Of a DNA stretch of 64,000 bases, positions 50,536 to 59,279 are shown in pieces (the first letter of the stretch is position 1; every line of letters starts with the position of its first letter). The DNA is from an uncultured Gammaproteobacteria bacterium. GTDB taxonomy: Bacteria > Pseudomonadota > Gammaproteobacteria > HK1. Location of the stretch: contig OY282353.1 in the NCBI GenBank assembly GCA_958295465.1, positions 2,471,001 through 2,535,000 of the forward strand, written 5' to 3'. The notes under the pieces are model-generated. The model saw only the letters and a list, made by a program, of their open reading frames with translations. It was not told the origin of the DNA and made no database searches. Position numbers and translations under genes: made by a program.

Positions 50536-51609
50536 ATGCGCCGCCTCCTCCTCGTCGTCACCGTCTACTTCCTCGTCTTCGGCTACGCGCAGGTCGTGGC
50601 GGGGGTGTTCCTCTTTCCTGGCTGGCGTCCGGGGACCCCCGAGCTGCTCGTGCTGCTCGTGGGGCCGAACGCAGGATGGCTCATTCATCAGGCTTGGCGC
50701 AACGCGCTGACACGGTGGGTGCTGAGGGCTACCTGGTTGTGGATGGGGCTCGCCTTCCTGCTGCTCTGTGTCGTCGTCCCGATCCACCTGCTGCTCCTGC
50801 TCGGGCTGCCCGGCGACGTCGCGGCGACACTGCTCGTCGCCGTTTATACGCCGCTCGCGGTATGGAGCCTCGTAAACGCGCACCGGCTGGAGGTACGGCG
50901 GGTCGCGTTGTCGTCGCCGAAGCTCGACCGCCCCGCGAGGCTCGTGCAGATCAGTGACGTGCACGTCGGATCGTGCGGCGCCGGCTTCCTTCCCCGGATC
51001 GTGCGCCGTGTCAACGCGCTCGACCCCGATGCGGTGTTCGTGACCGGCGACCTGGTCGACCTGATGCGCCTGCCCGAAGACGCCCTCGACTCCATCGGCG
51101 CGCTGGCCGCCCCCGCGTTCTTCACGATCGGCAACCACGAGCGCTACGTCGGGAGCGATACGGTCTGCGCGCGTCTCGAAACGCTCGGGGTGACGGTGCT
51201 GCGCAATGCCCAGGTCGAGTGGGGGGCGATGCGCATCGTCGGCATCGACGACGCCGAGGCGCGGGACCAGGTCGCCCAAGTGCTCGAACGGATCGGTGGG
51301 CACGACGAGACCCGGTTCGCCATCCTCATGTACCACCGCCCGGACGGGCTGGAGGACGCGGCGCGGTCGGGCATCGACCTGATGCTCTGCGGGCATACCC
51401 ACAAGGGGCAGATCGTGCCGTTCGATCGGATCGTGAAGCGCTACTTCCCCCGCATCGCCGGCCGCTACGACGCCGACGCCACGGTACTCTACGTCTCCCC
51501 CGGCACTGGGACGTGGGGGCCGACGATGCGCCTCGGCTCGTCGAACGAGATCACCGTATTCGAGCTTTCTCCGATGCCGCGCACCCAATCCGAAGCCCGC
51601 GTTTCGTAA
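50536..51609 (+). CDS. membrane-anchored metallophosphoesterase
   Basis: 357 residues. The first ~125 residues contain four hydrophobic segments (LLLVVTVYFLVFGYAQVVAG and onward). The calcineurin-like catalytic domain follows with all metal-site motifs: QISDVHVG (D-x-H), TGDLVD, IGNHERY, MYHRP and GHTHKG. This is the YkuE/YaeI-like arrangement that acts on phosphodiesters at the membrane. Start at ATG 50536, just after the hairpin. The last ten bases lie in the 30-bp inverted repeat shared with 45908-45937. Confidence 0.9.
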   Translation: MRRLLLVVTVYFLVFGYAQVVAGVFLFPGWRPGTPELLVLLVGPNAGWLIHQAWRNALTRWVLRATWLWMGLAFLLLCVVVPIHLLLLLGLPGDVAATLLVAVYTPLAVWSLVNAHRLEVRRVALSSPKLDRPARLVQISDVHVGSCGAGFLPRIVRRVNALDPDAVFVTGDLVDLMRLPEDALDSIGALAAPAFFTIGNHERYVGSDTVCARLETLGVTVLRNAQVEWGAMRIVGIDDAEARDQVAQVLERIGGHDETRFAILMYHRPDGLEDAARSGIDLMLCGHTHKGQIVPFDRIVKRYFPRIAGRYDADATVLYVSPGTGTWGPTMRLGSSNEITVFELSPMPRTQSEARVS

Positions 51610-51625
51610 GATCCGCTCCCTCTGA
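51596..51625. repeat. 30-bp element, inverted copy of 45908-45937
   Basis: Exact reverse complement of the element upstream of the decarboxylase-like gene. It covers the last codons and stop of the metallophosphoesterase gene plus 16 bp beyond. Confidence 0.85.
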
Positions 51626-51659
51626 AACTGCGTGCTGTACTGGATCTGCCCCATCCGTC

Positions 51660-51810
51660 CGAGACCGGAGATGCCGGCGGCCCTGAATGGAGCGGCCCGG
51701 ATCCCGGACGAAGTAGCAGTTCATCCCCATCGTGCCGGCGACGACCGCGCTGTCCATCGTGCGGTCTCCCACCTGCACGTAGCAGTTCACCTCCCACCGG
51801 ACCGGCGACC
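51660..51810 (-). repeat. decayed copies of the aldehyde dehydrogenase gene 3' region
   Basis: 51666-51750 matches 51933-52018 inside the gene and still encodes AVVAGTMGMNCYFVRD against AVVAGTVWVNCYFVRD. A second shorter copy at 51776-51810 encodes WEVNCYV. Both are in the gene's orientation, downstream of its stop. Confidence 0.85.
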
Positions 51811-51816
51811 AGGCTC

Positions 51817-53304
51817 TCACCCTCGCGACTGCCCGCCTCCCTGCCCGGCCCCGAAGCTTCCCCGGCGCACCGCCACGTTCTTCACGTCGCAGAAGAAGTC
51901 GAAGCTCCATCGTCCGCCCTCGCGCCCGATGCCGGAGATGCCGGCGCCGCCGAAGGGGGCGGCCAGATCCCGGACGAAGTAGCAGTTCACCCACACCGTG
52001 CCCGCGACGACCGCGGCGGCAATCCGTTCGGCCCGGGCCGGATCGCCCGTATACACCATGGCCGCGAGCCCGTAGCGGGTGGCGTTGGCAAGCGTCACAG
52101 CTTCGTCCTCGTCGCCGAACGTGTTCCAGGTCAGCACCGGGCCGAAGACTTCCTCGTCGAAGATCTCGTCGCCCGGGGCGGCGCCTTCCAGCAGGGTGGG
52201 TTGGTAGTACAGATCGCCGAAGGGATGCGGCCCACCGCCGAAGAGCACCCGCGCCCCGTGCGCCAGCGCCCGCTCCACGTAGCCCCGCACCCGCTCGTGC
52301 TGGCGCGGGTGGATCAGGGGACCGATCCGGGTGGCGAGGTCCCGGGGGTCTCCCACCGGGAGCGTGCCGGTCTCCGCCCGGACCTTCGCGAGCAGCGGCT
52401 CCGCGGCCTTCGCCTCGACCAGGATCCGGGTTCCGGCCAGGCAGACCTGTCCCGCGTTGACGTACTGGCGGGCGATGGTGCGCGCGGCGGCGTCCAGGTC
52501 CGCGTCGGCGAACACGATGAAGGGGGACTTCCCGCCCAGCTCGAAGCTGACGGGGATCAGGGATTCCGCCGCCGAGCGGCCGATGCGCCGAGCGGTCGGG
52601 ACGGAGCCGGTGAAGCTGATGCGGGCGAGGTCCGGATGCGCGGCCAGGGCGGCACCCGCCTCGCCGCCGGTGCCTTGCAGGACGTTGAGCACCCCCGCCG
52701 GAAGGCCCGCCTCGGCGGCGACGTCCGCGAGCATCGAGCAGGTGAGCGGCGCCCACTCGGGGGGCTTGAGCACCACGGTGTTGCCCGCGGCCAGGGCCGG
52801 GCCGACCTTCCACGTGCTCAGCATCAGCGGGGCGTTCCAGGGCGTGATCAGCGCCGCCACCCCGGAAGGCTCGTAGCGGACGTGGTTGTCCACCGTGTCG
52901 CCGGCGATGACCTCGCCCTCCATCCGGCACGCAAGCTCGGCGAAGAACGCGACGTTGTGTGCGCATCGCGCCATCACGTTCTTCCGGTTGCCGATGAGCA
53001 GGGAGCCGTTGTCGCGGGTCTCGACGGCCGAGAGCTCGTCGATGCGGGCGAGGATGCCGTTGGCAAGCTGCTCGAGGATGGGTCGGCGTCCGGCCGGTCC
53101 GAGCGCGGCCCAGCGCGGGAACGCCTCGCCCGCCGCCCGCACCGCGGCGTCCGCTTCCCGGCCGGAGCCGGCGCTCACCTCCGCCAGCGGCTCGCCGTCG
53201 ATGGGGGAGAACACGGGGAACCGCCCGGACGATGCGATCCGCTCCCCGCCGATCCAGTGCCGGGTATCGACGCCGACGCCGGCGATTCGGGCGCAGTCCG
53301 TCAC
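51817..53304 (-). CDS. aldehyde dehydrogenase (HpaE-like)
   Basis: 495 residues. Motifs: ALITPWNAPLMLSTWKVGPA, the NAD loop FTGSVPTARRIGRSAAE, FELGGKSPFIVFADAD with the catalytic glutamate, NAGQVCLAGTRILVE with the catalytic cysteine, and EVFGPVLTWNTF. The closest functional type is 5-carboxymethyl-2-hydroxymuconate semialdehyde dehydrogenase, which follows ring opening of homoprotocatechuate. It starts 7 bp after the HpaB-type gene on the same strand. The extreme C-terminus is Gly/Arg-rich. Confidence 0.92.
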   Translation of the reverse strand: MTDCARIAGVGVDTRHWIGGERIASSGRFPVFSPIDGEPLAEVSAGSGREADAAVRAAGEAFPRWAALGPAGRRPILEQLANGILARIDELSAVETRDNGSLLIGNRKNVMARCAHNVAFFAELACRMEGEVIAGDTVDNHVRYEPSGVAALITPWNAPLMLSTWKVGPALAAGNTVVLKPPEWAPLTCSMLADVAAEAGLPAGVLNVLQGTGGEAGAALAAHPDLARISFTGSVPTARRIGRSAAESLIPVSFELGGKSPFIVFADADLDAAARTIARQYVNAGQVCLAGTRILVEAKAAEPLLAKVRAETGTLPVGDPRDLATRIGPLIHPRQHERVRGYVERALAHGARVLFGGGPHPFGDLYYQPTLLEGAAPGDEIFDEEVFGPVLTWNTFGDEDEAVTLANATRYGLAAMVYTGDPARAERIAAAVVAGTVWVNCYFVRDLAAPFGGAGISGIGREGGRWSFDFFCDVKNVAVRRGSFGAGQGGGQSRG

Positions 53305-53311
53305 GTCCGTC

Positions 53312-54772
53312 TCAGGTTCGTCCCGAAGCGTCGAGGTGCTCCCAGAACGCCGGCACCTGGTCCCATTCCCGGTCCTTGCGGGCGGCGACGTGGGCCAGGG
53401 TGTAGGTGCGGGCGGCGGAGGCGAGGTAGTAACGCTCGTAGAGCTCGGCGCGCGCGCCGAGCGCGGAGCCGGCGAAATCCCAGGCGGTCCGGAACAGGCG
53501 GCTCCGTTCCGAGGCGCCGGTGTCTCCGGCGCCCGGCAGGTACCGGTCCAGCCAGGGCCGCAGCTCGGGGGCGTCGAGCCCGCTCCGCGAGGGCGTGGCC
53601 AGGAGGTTGTGCGAGCCGATGCGCTTGATGATCTCGTTCACCCGCGGCATCCATCCCGGCAGGGTGGGGCGTAGCGCCCTGAACGGCGCCTCGTCGCAGA
53701 ACCATACCCCGTCCCCGAACTCGTGGGCATCGGCCTCCGCGGCACGGACGGCGGCGCGGGTGAGCTCGGCGTAGCTCCAGATCTCGCCCAGCATCTGCAT
53801 GACCTCCGGCCGGCGGCCCTGGCCGGTGGCGTCGGCCATGCGGCAGCAGAGCTCGTAGGCGAATTCCAGCTTGACCATCGCCCGGATGCTGGTCTGCTGC
53901 ATGACGTTGCCGACCCAGCCCCGGGCCATGACCGCGTTGTAGGTGGCCGGGTCGCCGTCGAGGAAGACACGGTGCCGGGGCACCTCCACGTCGTCGAACA
54001 CGACGAACGCATCCTGCTCGTCGAAGCGGGAGGAGAAGGGCTTGTCGAAGGGGTCGGCGTCGAGGCCGTAGTGGTCGCGGCAGATGATCCTGAGCCCCGG
54101 GGTGGCCAGGGGGATCGAGAACGCGAGGGCGACGTCGGCGGCGTCCTTCGGGATCGGCTGGCCGGGATAGACCGCGAGCTCGTCGGCGAAGGGGCCCAGC
54201 GTGGCGAGGATGCGGGCGCCGCGCACGACGATCCCGCCGGCGGTCTCGCCCACCTTCCTGAGCGCGACCTCCCGGTTGACGCCCTCGTAGGGGGCGGCCC
54301 CGCCGTCCACCACGGGGTGGATGATGGTATGGGTGAGGGCCAGATCCTTCTCCGCGACGTGGCGCTGGAAGGCGGCGAGATTCCCGGCGCCCCGCGCGTT
54401 GCCGCTGGCGGACCAGACGCTGGGCTGGCCGGCGAATCCCGCGAAGGTGAGGCTCACGTAGTCGGGGGTGCGCCCGAGCATGCCGGCGCTGTAGCGGGCC
54501 AGCGTCTCCAGCCCGCGGTGGCGGCGGGCGAGGTCCTCCGGACCGCGGGGAATGACATGAGCGATGCCGACCGGCTGATCCAGGCCCGGATCGGCGGTGA
54601 TGCAGTCCTCGGCGTGGCGGTGCTGCCAGTCGAAGAACCCGGCCATCCCGCGGAGCGAGCCGGCGAAGGCCGGATGTGCGGTGACGTCGCGCACCCTTTC
54701 GGCGCCGAGCCAGACCTCCCGGCCGTCGGCGCGCAGGCCGCTGATATATTCGGTGCCGGTTCTCGCCGCCAT
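53312..54772 (-). CDS. 4-hydroxyphenylacetate 3-monooxygenase-family flavoprotein (HpaB-like)
   Basis: 486 residues from ATG 54772 with AAGGAG upstream. HpaB-family sequence: TGTEYISGLRADGREVWLGA, HAEDCITADPGLDQPVGIAH, HTIIHPVVDG, GGIVVRGARILATLGPFADE, DDVEVPRHRVFLDGD and FRTAWDFAGSALGARAELYE. The family hydroxylates phenols with FADH2 supplied by a separate reductase; no reductase is seen nearby. With the downstream dehydrogenase and the FAH enzyme it outlines a 4-hydroxyphenylacetate-like route. Two segments of this gene are copied, fused, at 46168-46272. Confidence 0.92.
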   Translation of the reverse strand: MAARTGTEYISGLRADGREVWLGAERVRDVTAHPAFAGSLRGMAGFFDWQHRHAEDCITADPGLDQPVGIAHVIPRGPEDLARRHRGLETLARYSAGMLGRTPDYVSLTFAGFAGQPSVWSASGNARGAGNLAAFQRHVAEKDLALTHTIIHPVVDGGAAPYEGVNREVALRKVGETAGGIVVRGARILATLGPFADELAVYPGQPIPKDAADVALAFSIPLATPGLRIICRDHYGLDADPFDKPFSSRFDEQDAFVVFDDVEVPRHRVFLDGDPATYNAVMARGWVGNVMQQTSIRAMVKLEFAYELCCRMADATGQGRRPEVMQMLGEIWSYAELTRAAVRAAEADAHEFGDGVWFCDEAPFRALRPTLPGWMPRVNEIIKRIGSHNLLATPSRSGLDAPELRPWLDRYLPGAGDTGASERSRLFRTAWDFAGSALGARAELYERYYLASAARTYTLAHVAARKDREWDQVPAFWEHLDASGRT

Positions 54773-54911
54773 TCGCTTGACTCCTTACCTTGTCGTCGGA
54801 TGCCGATCTTCGTCCCACGCCGCAGCCAAGGCCGAAGTCCCGCTCGCTCGGGAATCCGGGCAATGCCGGAGGGCGGCCCGGGCCGCGGGCCGTCCGGGAC
54901 TCGAGACCCGC

Positions 54912-55487
54912 TCAGGCTGGCGCACGCGCCTGCCGCTTCCCTGGAGGGGCCTCGTCCTTTTCCCGAAGCGCCCTGGCGGCATCGAGGCTCGCGTTGACGA
55001 TCTCGTGGCAGCCGGTGCAGCGGCAGAGGTTGCCGCTCAGGGCGATTCTGATTTCCTCCCTGCCCGGAGCGGGATTCCTGCCCGGATACTCCTTCAGCGA
55101 CATCAGGAAGCCCGGCGTGCAGTAGCCGCACTGCAGGGCGAAGTTCTCGTGGAACGCCTGTTGCAGCTCGCTGAAGCCGCCGTAGTAGTCGACGGGGTTC
55201 CTGAACCCCGCGATCATGGGATCGGTCTCGCGCGCCATGTCCTCGCCGGTCACGACCGCATGCACGCCGGGGATCCGGCGCGCCTCCGAATCGTCGATCG
55301 AGAGGATTTCGGCGCGGGGATGGGGCGAGCGGAGAAACGCGGCGTGCAGCGTTCCCGGTCCGGTCGGGAGGTCGTCGACGAACCCGCCCTCGCCGATCAG
55401 CAGAGAGCGGTTCTCGGTGCGCAGTACACGGCGGCCGACGTGCCTGTCGCCGGGCCGTATCCGTTCCGGCAGTGCGAAATCCGTCAT
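54912..55487 (-). pseudogene. chimera of CoxL N-terminus and CoxS C-terminus (xanthine/CO dehydrogenase family)
   Basis: 191 residues in one frame. Residues 1-~103 (RRVLRTENRSLLIGEGGFVD, LHAAFLRSPHPRAEILSIDD, PGVHAVVTGEDM) are the start of a molybdopterin large subunit. Residues ~104-191 (FALQCGYCTPGFLMSLKEY, GNLCRCTGCHEIVNASLDAA) are the end of the 2Fe-2S small subunit with its second cluster cysteines CGYC and CRCTGC. The plant-type cluster domain and the molybdenum domain are missing. An in-frame deletion in an operon explains it; the product cannot be an active dehydrogenase. Confidence 0.8.
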
Positions 55488-55518
55488 CGTCCGACTCCGA
55501 TGCTTCCCCCTCCGGCGC

Positions 55519-56280
55519 TCAAATCCCGAGCCACGTGTGCTTCACCTCCTCGTCCGCGTCGAGTGCCGCCGGTGCACCGTGCCAGCGGATGCGTCCCTTG
55601 CCGAGCACGTACACGCGGTCCGCGATCCGCGCCGCGAACGGATAGTTCTGCTCCACCAGCAGCATGGTCAGCCCCTCCGCCTTCAGCCGCCCGGCGATCG
55701 CCGCGATCTCCTCCACGATGACCGGCGCCAGCCCCTCGGTGGGCTCGTCGAGGATCAGGAGGCGCGGGGCGAGGGTGAGCGCCCTCGCGATGGAGAGCAT
55801 CTGCTGCTCGCCGCCCGAGAGCTGGGTGCCGCGATGGCCGCGGCGCTCGGCGAGGCGTGGGAACGCCTCGTAGATCCGTCCGAGCGGCCAGCCGTCCGGG
55901 ACGTTCGCCAGGGTGAGATGCTCGTGCACCGTCAGCGACGCGAAGATGCCGCGGTCTTCGGGCACGTAGGCGATGCCGAGCCTTGCGATGCGATGGGTCG
56001 GAAGGCCCGTGACGTCGGCGCCGTCGAAGCGCATGCGCCCGGCGCGCACCGGCACGATGCCCATGACCGTCTTCAGGGTGGTGGTCTTGCCGGCGCCGTT
56101 GCGCCCCAGCAGTGCGACCACCGTACCGGATTCGACCTCCATCGAGAGCGCCTGAAGCACGTGGCTCCGGTCGTAGAAGGCGTCCACCGCGTCGAGCGCG
56201 AGCAGGCTCGGCGTGCCCGCAGCAGCTCCCGGTGAAGCCGCCTGCCGGGGCCATGGTGCTCCCTGTTCCCGCGTACCCAT
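55519..56280 (-). CDS. livF: branched-chain amino acid-type ABC ATPase (LivF)
   Basis: 253 residues from ATG 56280. Walker A VVALLGRNGAGKTTTLKTVM, LivF-type IAYVPEDRGIFASLTVHEHL, signature LSGGEQQMLSIARAL, Walker B LLILDEPTEGLAPVIVE and MLLVEQNYPFAARIADRVYV. One of two ATPases of the HAAT importer encoded here on the minus strand. In this aromatic catabolic setting the importer may take up an aromatic acid rather than an amino acid (inference). Confidence 0.92.
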   Translation of the reverse strand: MGTREQGAPWPRQAASPGAAAGTPSLLALDAVDAFYDRSHVLQALSMEVESGTVVALLGRNGAGKTTTLKTVMGIVPVRAGRMRFDGADVTGLPTHRIARLGIAYVPEDRGIFASLTVHEHLTLANVPDGWPLGRIYEAFPRLAERRGHRGTQLSGGEQQMLSIARALTLAPRLLILDEPTEGLAPVIVEEIAAIAGRLKAEGLTMLLVEQNYPFAARIADRVYVLGKGRIRWHGAPAALDADEEVKHTWLGI

Positions 56281-56419
56281 TACGCTCGTCACGTCCTCGG
56301 GCGCCGGCTTGCGTCCATGCCGCAGCCCTGCCCGCGGGTGCGCGTTCCTTCCGTCCCCGGTGGAGCCCCCGGCCGTCGCCGTGCCCTTTCCTGTCCGGGC
56401 GTACTCGTTTCGGGTGCGC

Positions 56420-57166
56420 TCACTGCGTCCCCAGGTAGCGGCTTCTGACCACGTCGGAGTCCCGGACTTCACGCGGCTCCCCCTGGAGCAGCACCTTCCC
56501 GTAGTCGAGGACGGTGATACGGTCCGCGAGGCCGAACAGCACCTCCATGTCGTGCTCGATCACCAGCAGGGTCAGCGTGGCGGGCAGCGCCGCGATCATC
56601 GCCTGCATCGCCGCGGTCTCCTCGGGGCTCATGCCCGCGGTGGGCTCGTCGAGGAGCAGGATTTTCGGCTCCAGGGCCAGCGCCAGGGCGATCTCGAGCT
56701 GGCGCTGGGTGCCGTAGGAGAGATGCCGGGTCACGGTGTCGAGGACCTCCCCGAGGCCGAGGGCGGCGGCCTGTGCCTCCGCGGATTCGTGGACCTCGCG
56801 GTGACGCGCGAACGCCTTCCATGCCACGTGGGAGACCCGGTGCGCGATGGCGCAGGCGATGGCGAGGTTCTCGCGCACGGTGAGGTCCGTGAACAGGTTG
56901 TTGCGCTGGAAGCTGCGGGCGAGTCCGAGGCGGGCCCGGCGGTCGGGGGTGGCGCGGGTCACGTTCACGCCGGCCAGGTGCACCGATCCGGCTTCGGGGA
57001 CGATCTCGCCGGCGATGATGTTGAACAGGGTGGTCTTGCCGGCCCCGTTGGGGCCGATGAGTCCGTGGCGCTCGCCGGGCGCCAGCGTGAGGGTGACCGC
57101 GTCGGTGACCACGAGGGAGCCGAACGCATGGGTGATGCCCTCGGCCCGGAGGATCGGCGCGCTCAT
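56420..57166 (-). CDS. livG: branched-chain amino acid-type ABC ATPase (LivG)
   Basis: 248 residues from ATG 57166. Walker A HGLIGPNGAGKTTLFNIIAG, LARSFQRNNLFTDLTVRENL, the signature region LSYGTQRQLEIALALAL, Walker B ILLLDEPTAGMSPEETAAM and LLVIEHDMEVLFGLADRITV. It is the partner ATPase of LivF. Between it and livM lies a decayed copy of the livM 3' end. Confidence 0.92.
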   Translation of the reverse strand: MSAPILRAEGITHAFGSLVVTDAVTLTLAPGERHGLIGPNGAGKTTLFNIIAGEIVPEAGSVHLAGVNVTRATPDRRARLGLARSFQRNNLFTDLTVRENLAIACAIAHRVSHVAWKAFARHREVHESAEAQAAALGLGEVLDTVTRHLSYGTQRQLEIALALALEPKILLLDEPTAGMSPEETAAMQAMIAALPATLTLLVIEHDMEVLFGLADRITVLDYGKVLLQGEPREVRDSDVVRSRYLGTQ

Positions 57167-57184
57167 CGCGTCACCGCCCGCTCG

Positions 57185-57301
57185 CGGGGGCTCCCGCCAG
57201 CGGGGCGGCCGCCCGCGCCGCGCGATCGAGGAAAGCCGGCTGTAGAGCCTGTCGCCGGTCGGCAGCACCGCCACGATGGAGAACGGTTCCCACAAGGACA
57301 A
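57185..57301 (-). repeat. decayed tandem copy of the livM 3' end
   Basis: Offset about 129 bp from the genuine end. It still encodes GDRLYSRLSSIARRGR against GDGLYGRLASIARRGR in livM. It separates livM from livG. Confidence 0.85.
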
Positions 57302-57315
57302 GCGCGCTCACCGGG

Positions 57316-58317
57316 TCACGCTCCCCGCCGGCGGAGCCGCCGCCCGCGCCGCGCGATCGAGGCGAGCCGGCCGTACAGCCCGTCGCCGGCCAGCAGCACC
57401 ACCGCGATGAAGAACAGCCCCATCACGAACTGCCAGTAGCTCGCGAGATCCGCGGAAAGCCCGATGGCCTCCCAGAACGCGCCGTCCGAGAGCTCGTGGC
57501 GGAGCAGCACCAGCACCGCCGCGCCCAGCGCGGCGCCGACCAGGCTGCCCATGCCGCCCACGATGACCATGATCAGCACCTCGCCGGAGACGGTCCAGAA
57601 CCCCAGATCCGGCGAGACGAAGCCGGTGTGCTGCGCGATGAGCGAGCCCGCGAACCCCCCGATCGCACCGGCGAGCACGAAGGCGGCGAGCTTGTAGCGC
57701 TGCACGGGGCAGCCCAGCGCGCGCACCCGGCTCTCGTTGCGGTGGATCGCGACGAGCATCGCGCCGAACGGTGAGCGCACCACCACCAGCAGCAGGACCC
57801 ATACCGCGACCGCGGCGATCAGCGTCAGGGCGGAGAACACGTGAGGCTCGGCCGCATCGAGCCCCAGCGCCGCGAGGTCGGGGCGGGGGATGCCGGCCAT
57901 GCCGTCGTCGGCGCCGAACTCGCGGGCCTTGAAGAAGTACGCGTACACCATCTGGCCCAGCGCGAGGGTGATCATGATGAAGAACACCCCGCCGACCCGG
58001 ATCGCGAACACCCCGGCCACCGCGGCGAGCGCCGCGGCGCATCCGACCGCGGCGACGGTGGCGGCCGGCGCCGGCCAGCCCAGGAACACCGTGAACGACG
58101 CGGTGGCGTAGGCCCCGGCGGCGAAGAACGCCGCGTGCCCGAGCGAGACCAGGCCCGCGTAGCCGACCAGCAGGTCGAGGCTCATTGCGAAGATCGCGAA
58201 GATCGCGATCTCGGCCAGCACCTCGTGGAGGAAGAAGTCGCCGCCGTACCAGGCGGCGCCGGCCGCGACCACGAGCGCGGCGGCGGCGGGCAGGTGCAAG
58301 GGGTCGCGGCCGGGCAT
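57316..58317 (-). CDS. livM: branched-chain amino acid-type ABC permease (LivM)
   Basis: 333 residues with ~9 membrane segments. LivM features: MSLDLLVGYAGLVSLGHAAF, YFFKAREFGADDGMAGIPRP, SPFGAMLVAIHRNESRVRAL and GGMGSLVGAALGAAVLVLLR. It forms the inner-membrane channel with LivH, whose stop lies 14 bp upstream. The 3' end is duplicated downstream. Confidence 0.93.
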   Translation of the reverse strand: MPGRDPLHLPAAAALVVAAGAAWYGGDFFLHEVLAEIAIFAIFAMSLDLLVGYAGLVSLGHAAFFAAGAYATASFTVFLGWPAPAATVAAVGCAAALAAVAGVFAIRVGGVFFIMITLALGQMVYAYFFKAREFGADDGMAGIPRPDLAALGLDAAEPHVFSALTLIAAVAVWVLLLVVVRSPFGAMLVAIHRNESRVRALGCPVQRYKLAAFVLAGAIGGFAGSLIAQHTGFVSPDLGFWTVSGEVLIMVIVGGMGSLVGAALGAAVLVLLRHELSDGAFWEAIGLSADLASYWQFVMGLFFIAVVLLAGDGLYGRLASIARRGRRLRRRGA

Positions 58318-58330
58318 CGGAGCGGTCGGA

Positions 58331-59209
58331 TCAGTGGGTCCGGCGCACCGGGAACAGCCCGTGCGGCCGCACCAGCAGGACCGCGGCCATCAGTGCGTAG
58401 ATGGTGACCCGCGCGAACTCCGGCGCCACCACCTGCCCGTACGTGTCCACCATCCCGATCACCAGCGAGCCGATCACCGCCCCCTTGAGGCTTCCGGGGC
58501 CGCCGACCACCACCACGATGAGGGTGAGGATCAGGATGGACATGTCCATGCCCGGAAAGATCGAGAACACCGGGGCGGAGACCACTCCCGCGAGCCCCGC
58601 GAGCCAGCATCCGAGGCAGAACACGAGGAAGAACGCCCGTTCGACGTCGATGCCCAGTGCCGCGACCATGGTCCGGTCGTCGACCCCGGCCCGGACGACG
58701 GCCCCGAGCCGGGTGCGTTCGAGCCCGGCGTAGAGCGCCGCGAGCACCGCGAGGCCGATCGCGATGATGAACAGCCGGTACGCCGGATAGACCTCGCCGA
58801 GGACGTACACGCGGCCCGCCAGCGTCTCCGGGACCGGGATGGTATGCGGCAGCACGCCCCAGACCATGCGTACCGCGTCGAAGCCGACGAAGATGAGCCC
58901 GAAGGTCACCAGCACCTGGCGCATCGGGCTCTGGCGCTGCATGTGCCGGAGCAGCACCGCGTAGAACAGCGCGCCGATCAGCGCCACCCCCAGCGGCGCG
59001 AGCGCGAGCGCGACCCAGAACGAATCGAACCACCGCACCGTGGACAGCGCGAGGTACGCGCCCACCATGTAGAGCGTCCCGTGTGCGAGGTTGATGAAGT
59101 TCATCATCCCGAACACCACCGACAGCCCGATCGAGAGCAGGAACAGCAGCATCGAGAGCTGCAACCCGTTCAGGGTCTGGACGATCAGGAATCCGGGTTC
59201 TAGCAGCAT
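58331..59209 (-). CDS. livH: branched-chain amino acid-type ABC permease (LivH)
   Basis: 292 residues from ATG 59209. LivH features: LNGLQLSMLLFLLSIGLSVV, FGMMNFINLAHGTLYMVGAY, RAGVDDRTMVAALGIDVERA and VVVVGGPGSLKGAVIGSLVI. About eight membrane segments. The start is supported by the conserved N-terminal helix; no clear ribosome site was seen. It lies 71 bp after the binding-protein gene. Confidence 0.92.
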   Translation of the reverse strand: MLLEPGFLIVQTLNGLQLSMLLFLLSIGLSVVFGMMNFINLAHGTLYMVGAYLALSTVRWFDSFWVALALAPLGVALIGALFYAVLLRHMQRQSPMRQVLVTFGLIFVGFDAVRMVWGVLPHTIPVPETLAGRVYVLGEVYPAYRLFIIAIGLAVLAALYAGLERTRLGAVVRAGVDDRTMVAALGIDVERAFFLVFCLGCWLAGLAGVVSAPVFSIFPGMDMSILILTLIVVVVGGPGSLKGAVIGSLVIGMVDTYGQVVAPEFARVTIYALMAAVLLVRPHGLFPVRRTH

Positions 59210-59279
59210 GGCGCGGGCCGTGCCGGTGGGACGGGAAGCCCTCTCCCGTCGCGGGAGAGGGTTGGAAGGATGCAAGCGG

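Noticed and set aside
53723..54997. Long open frame antisense to the HpaB-type gene
   Set aside because: Low-complexity shadow; the minus strand has full family homology.
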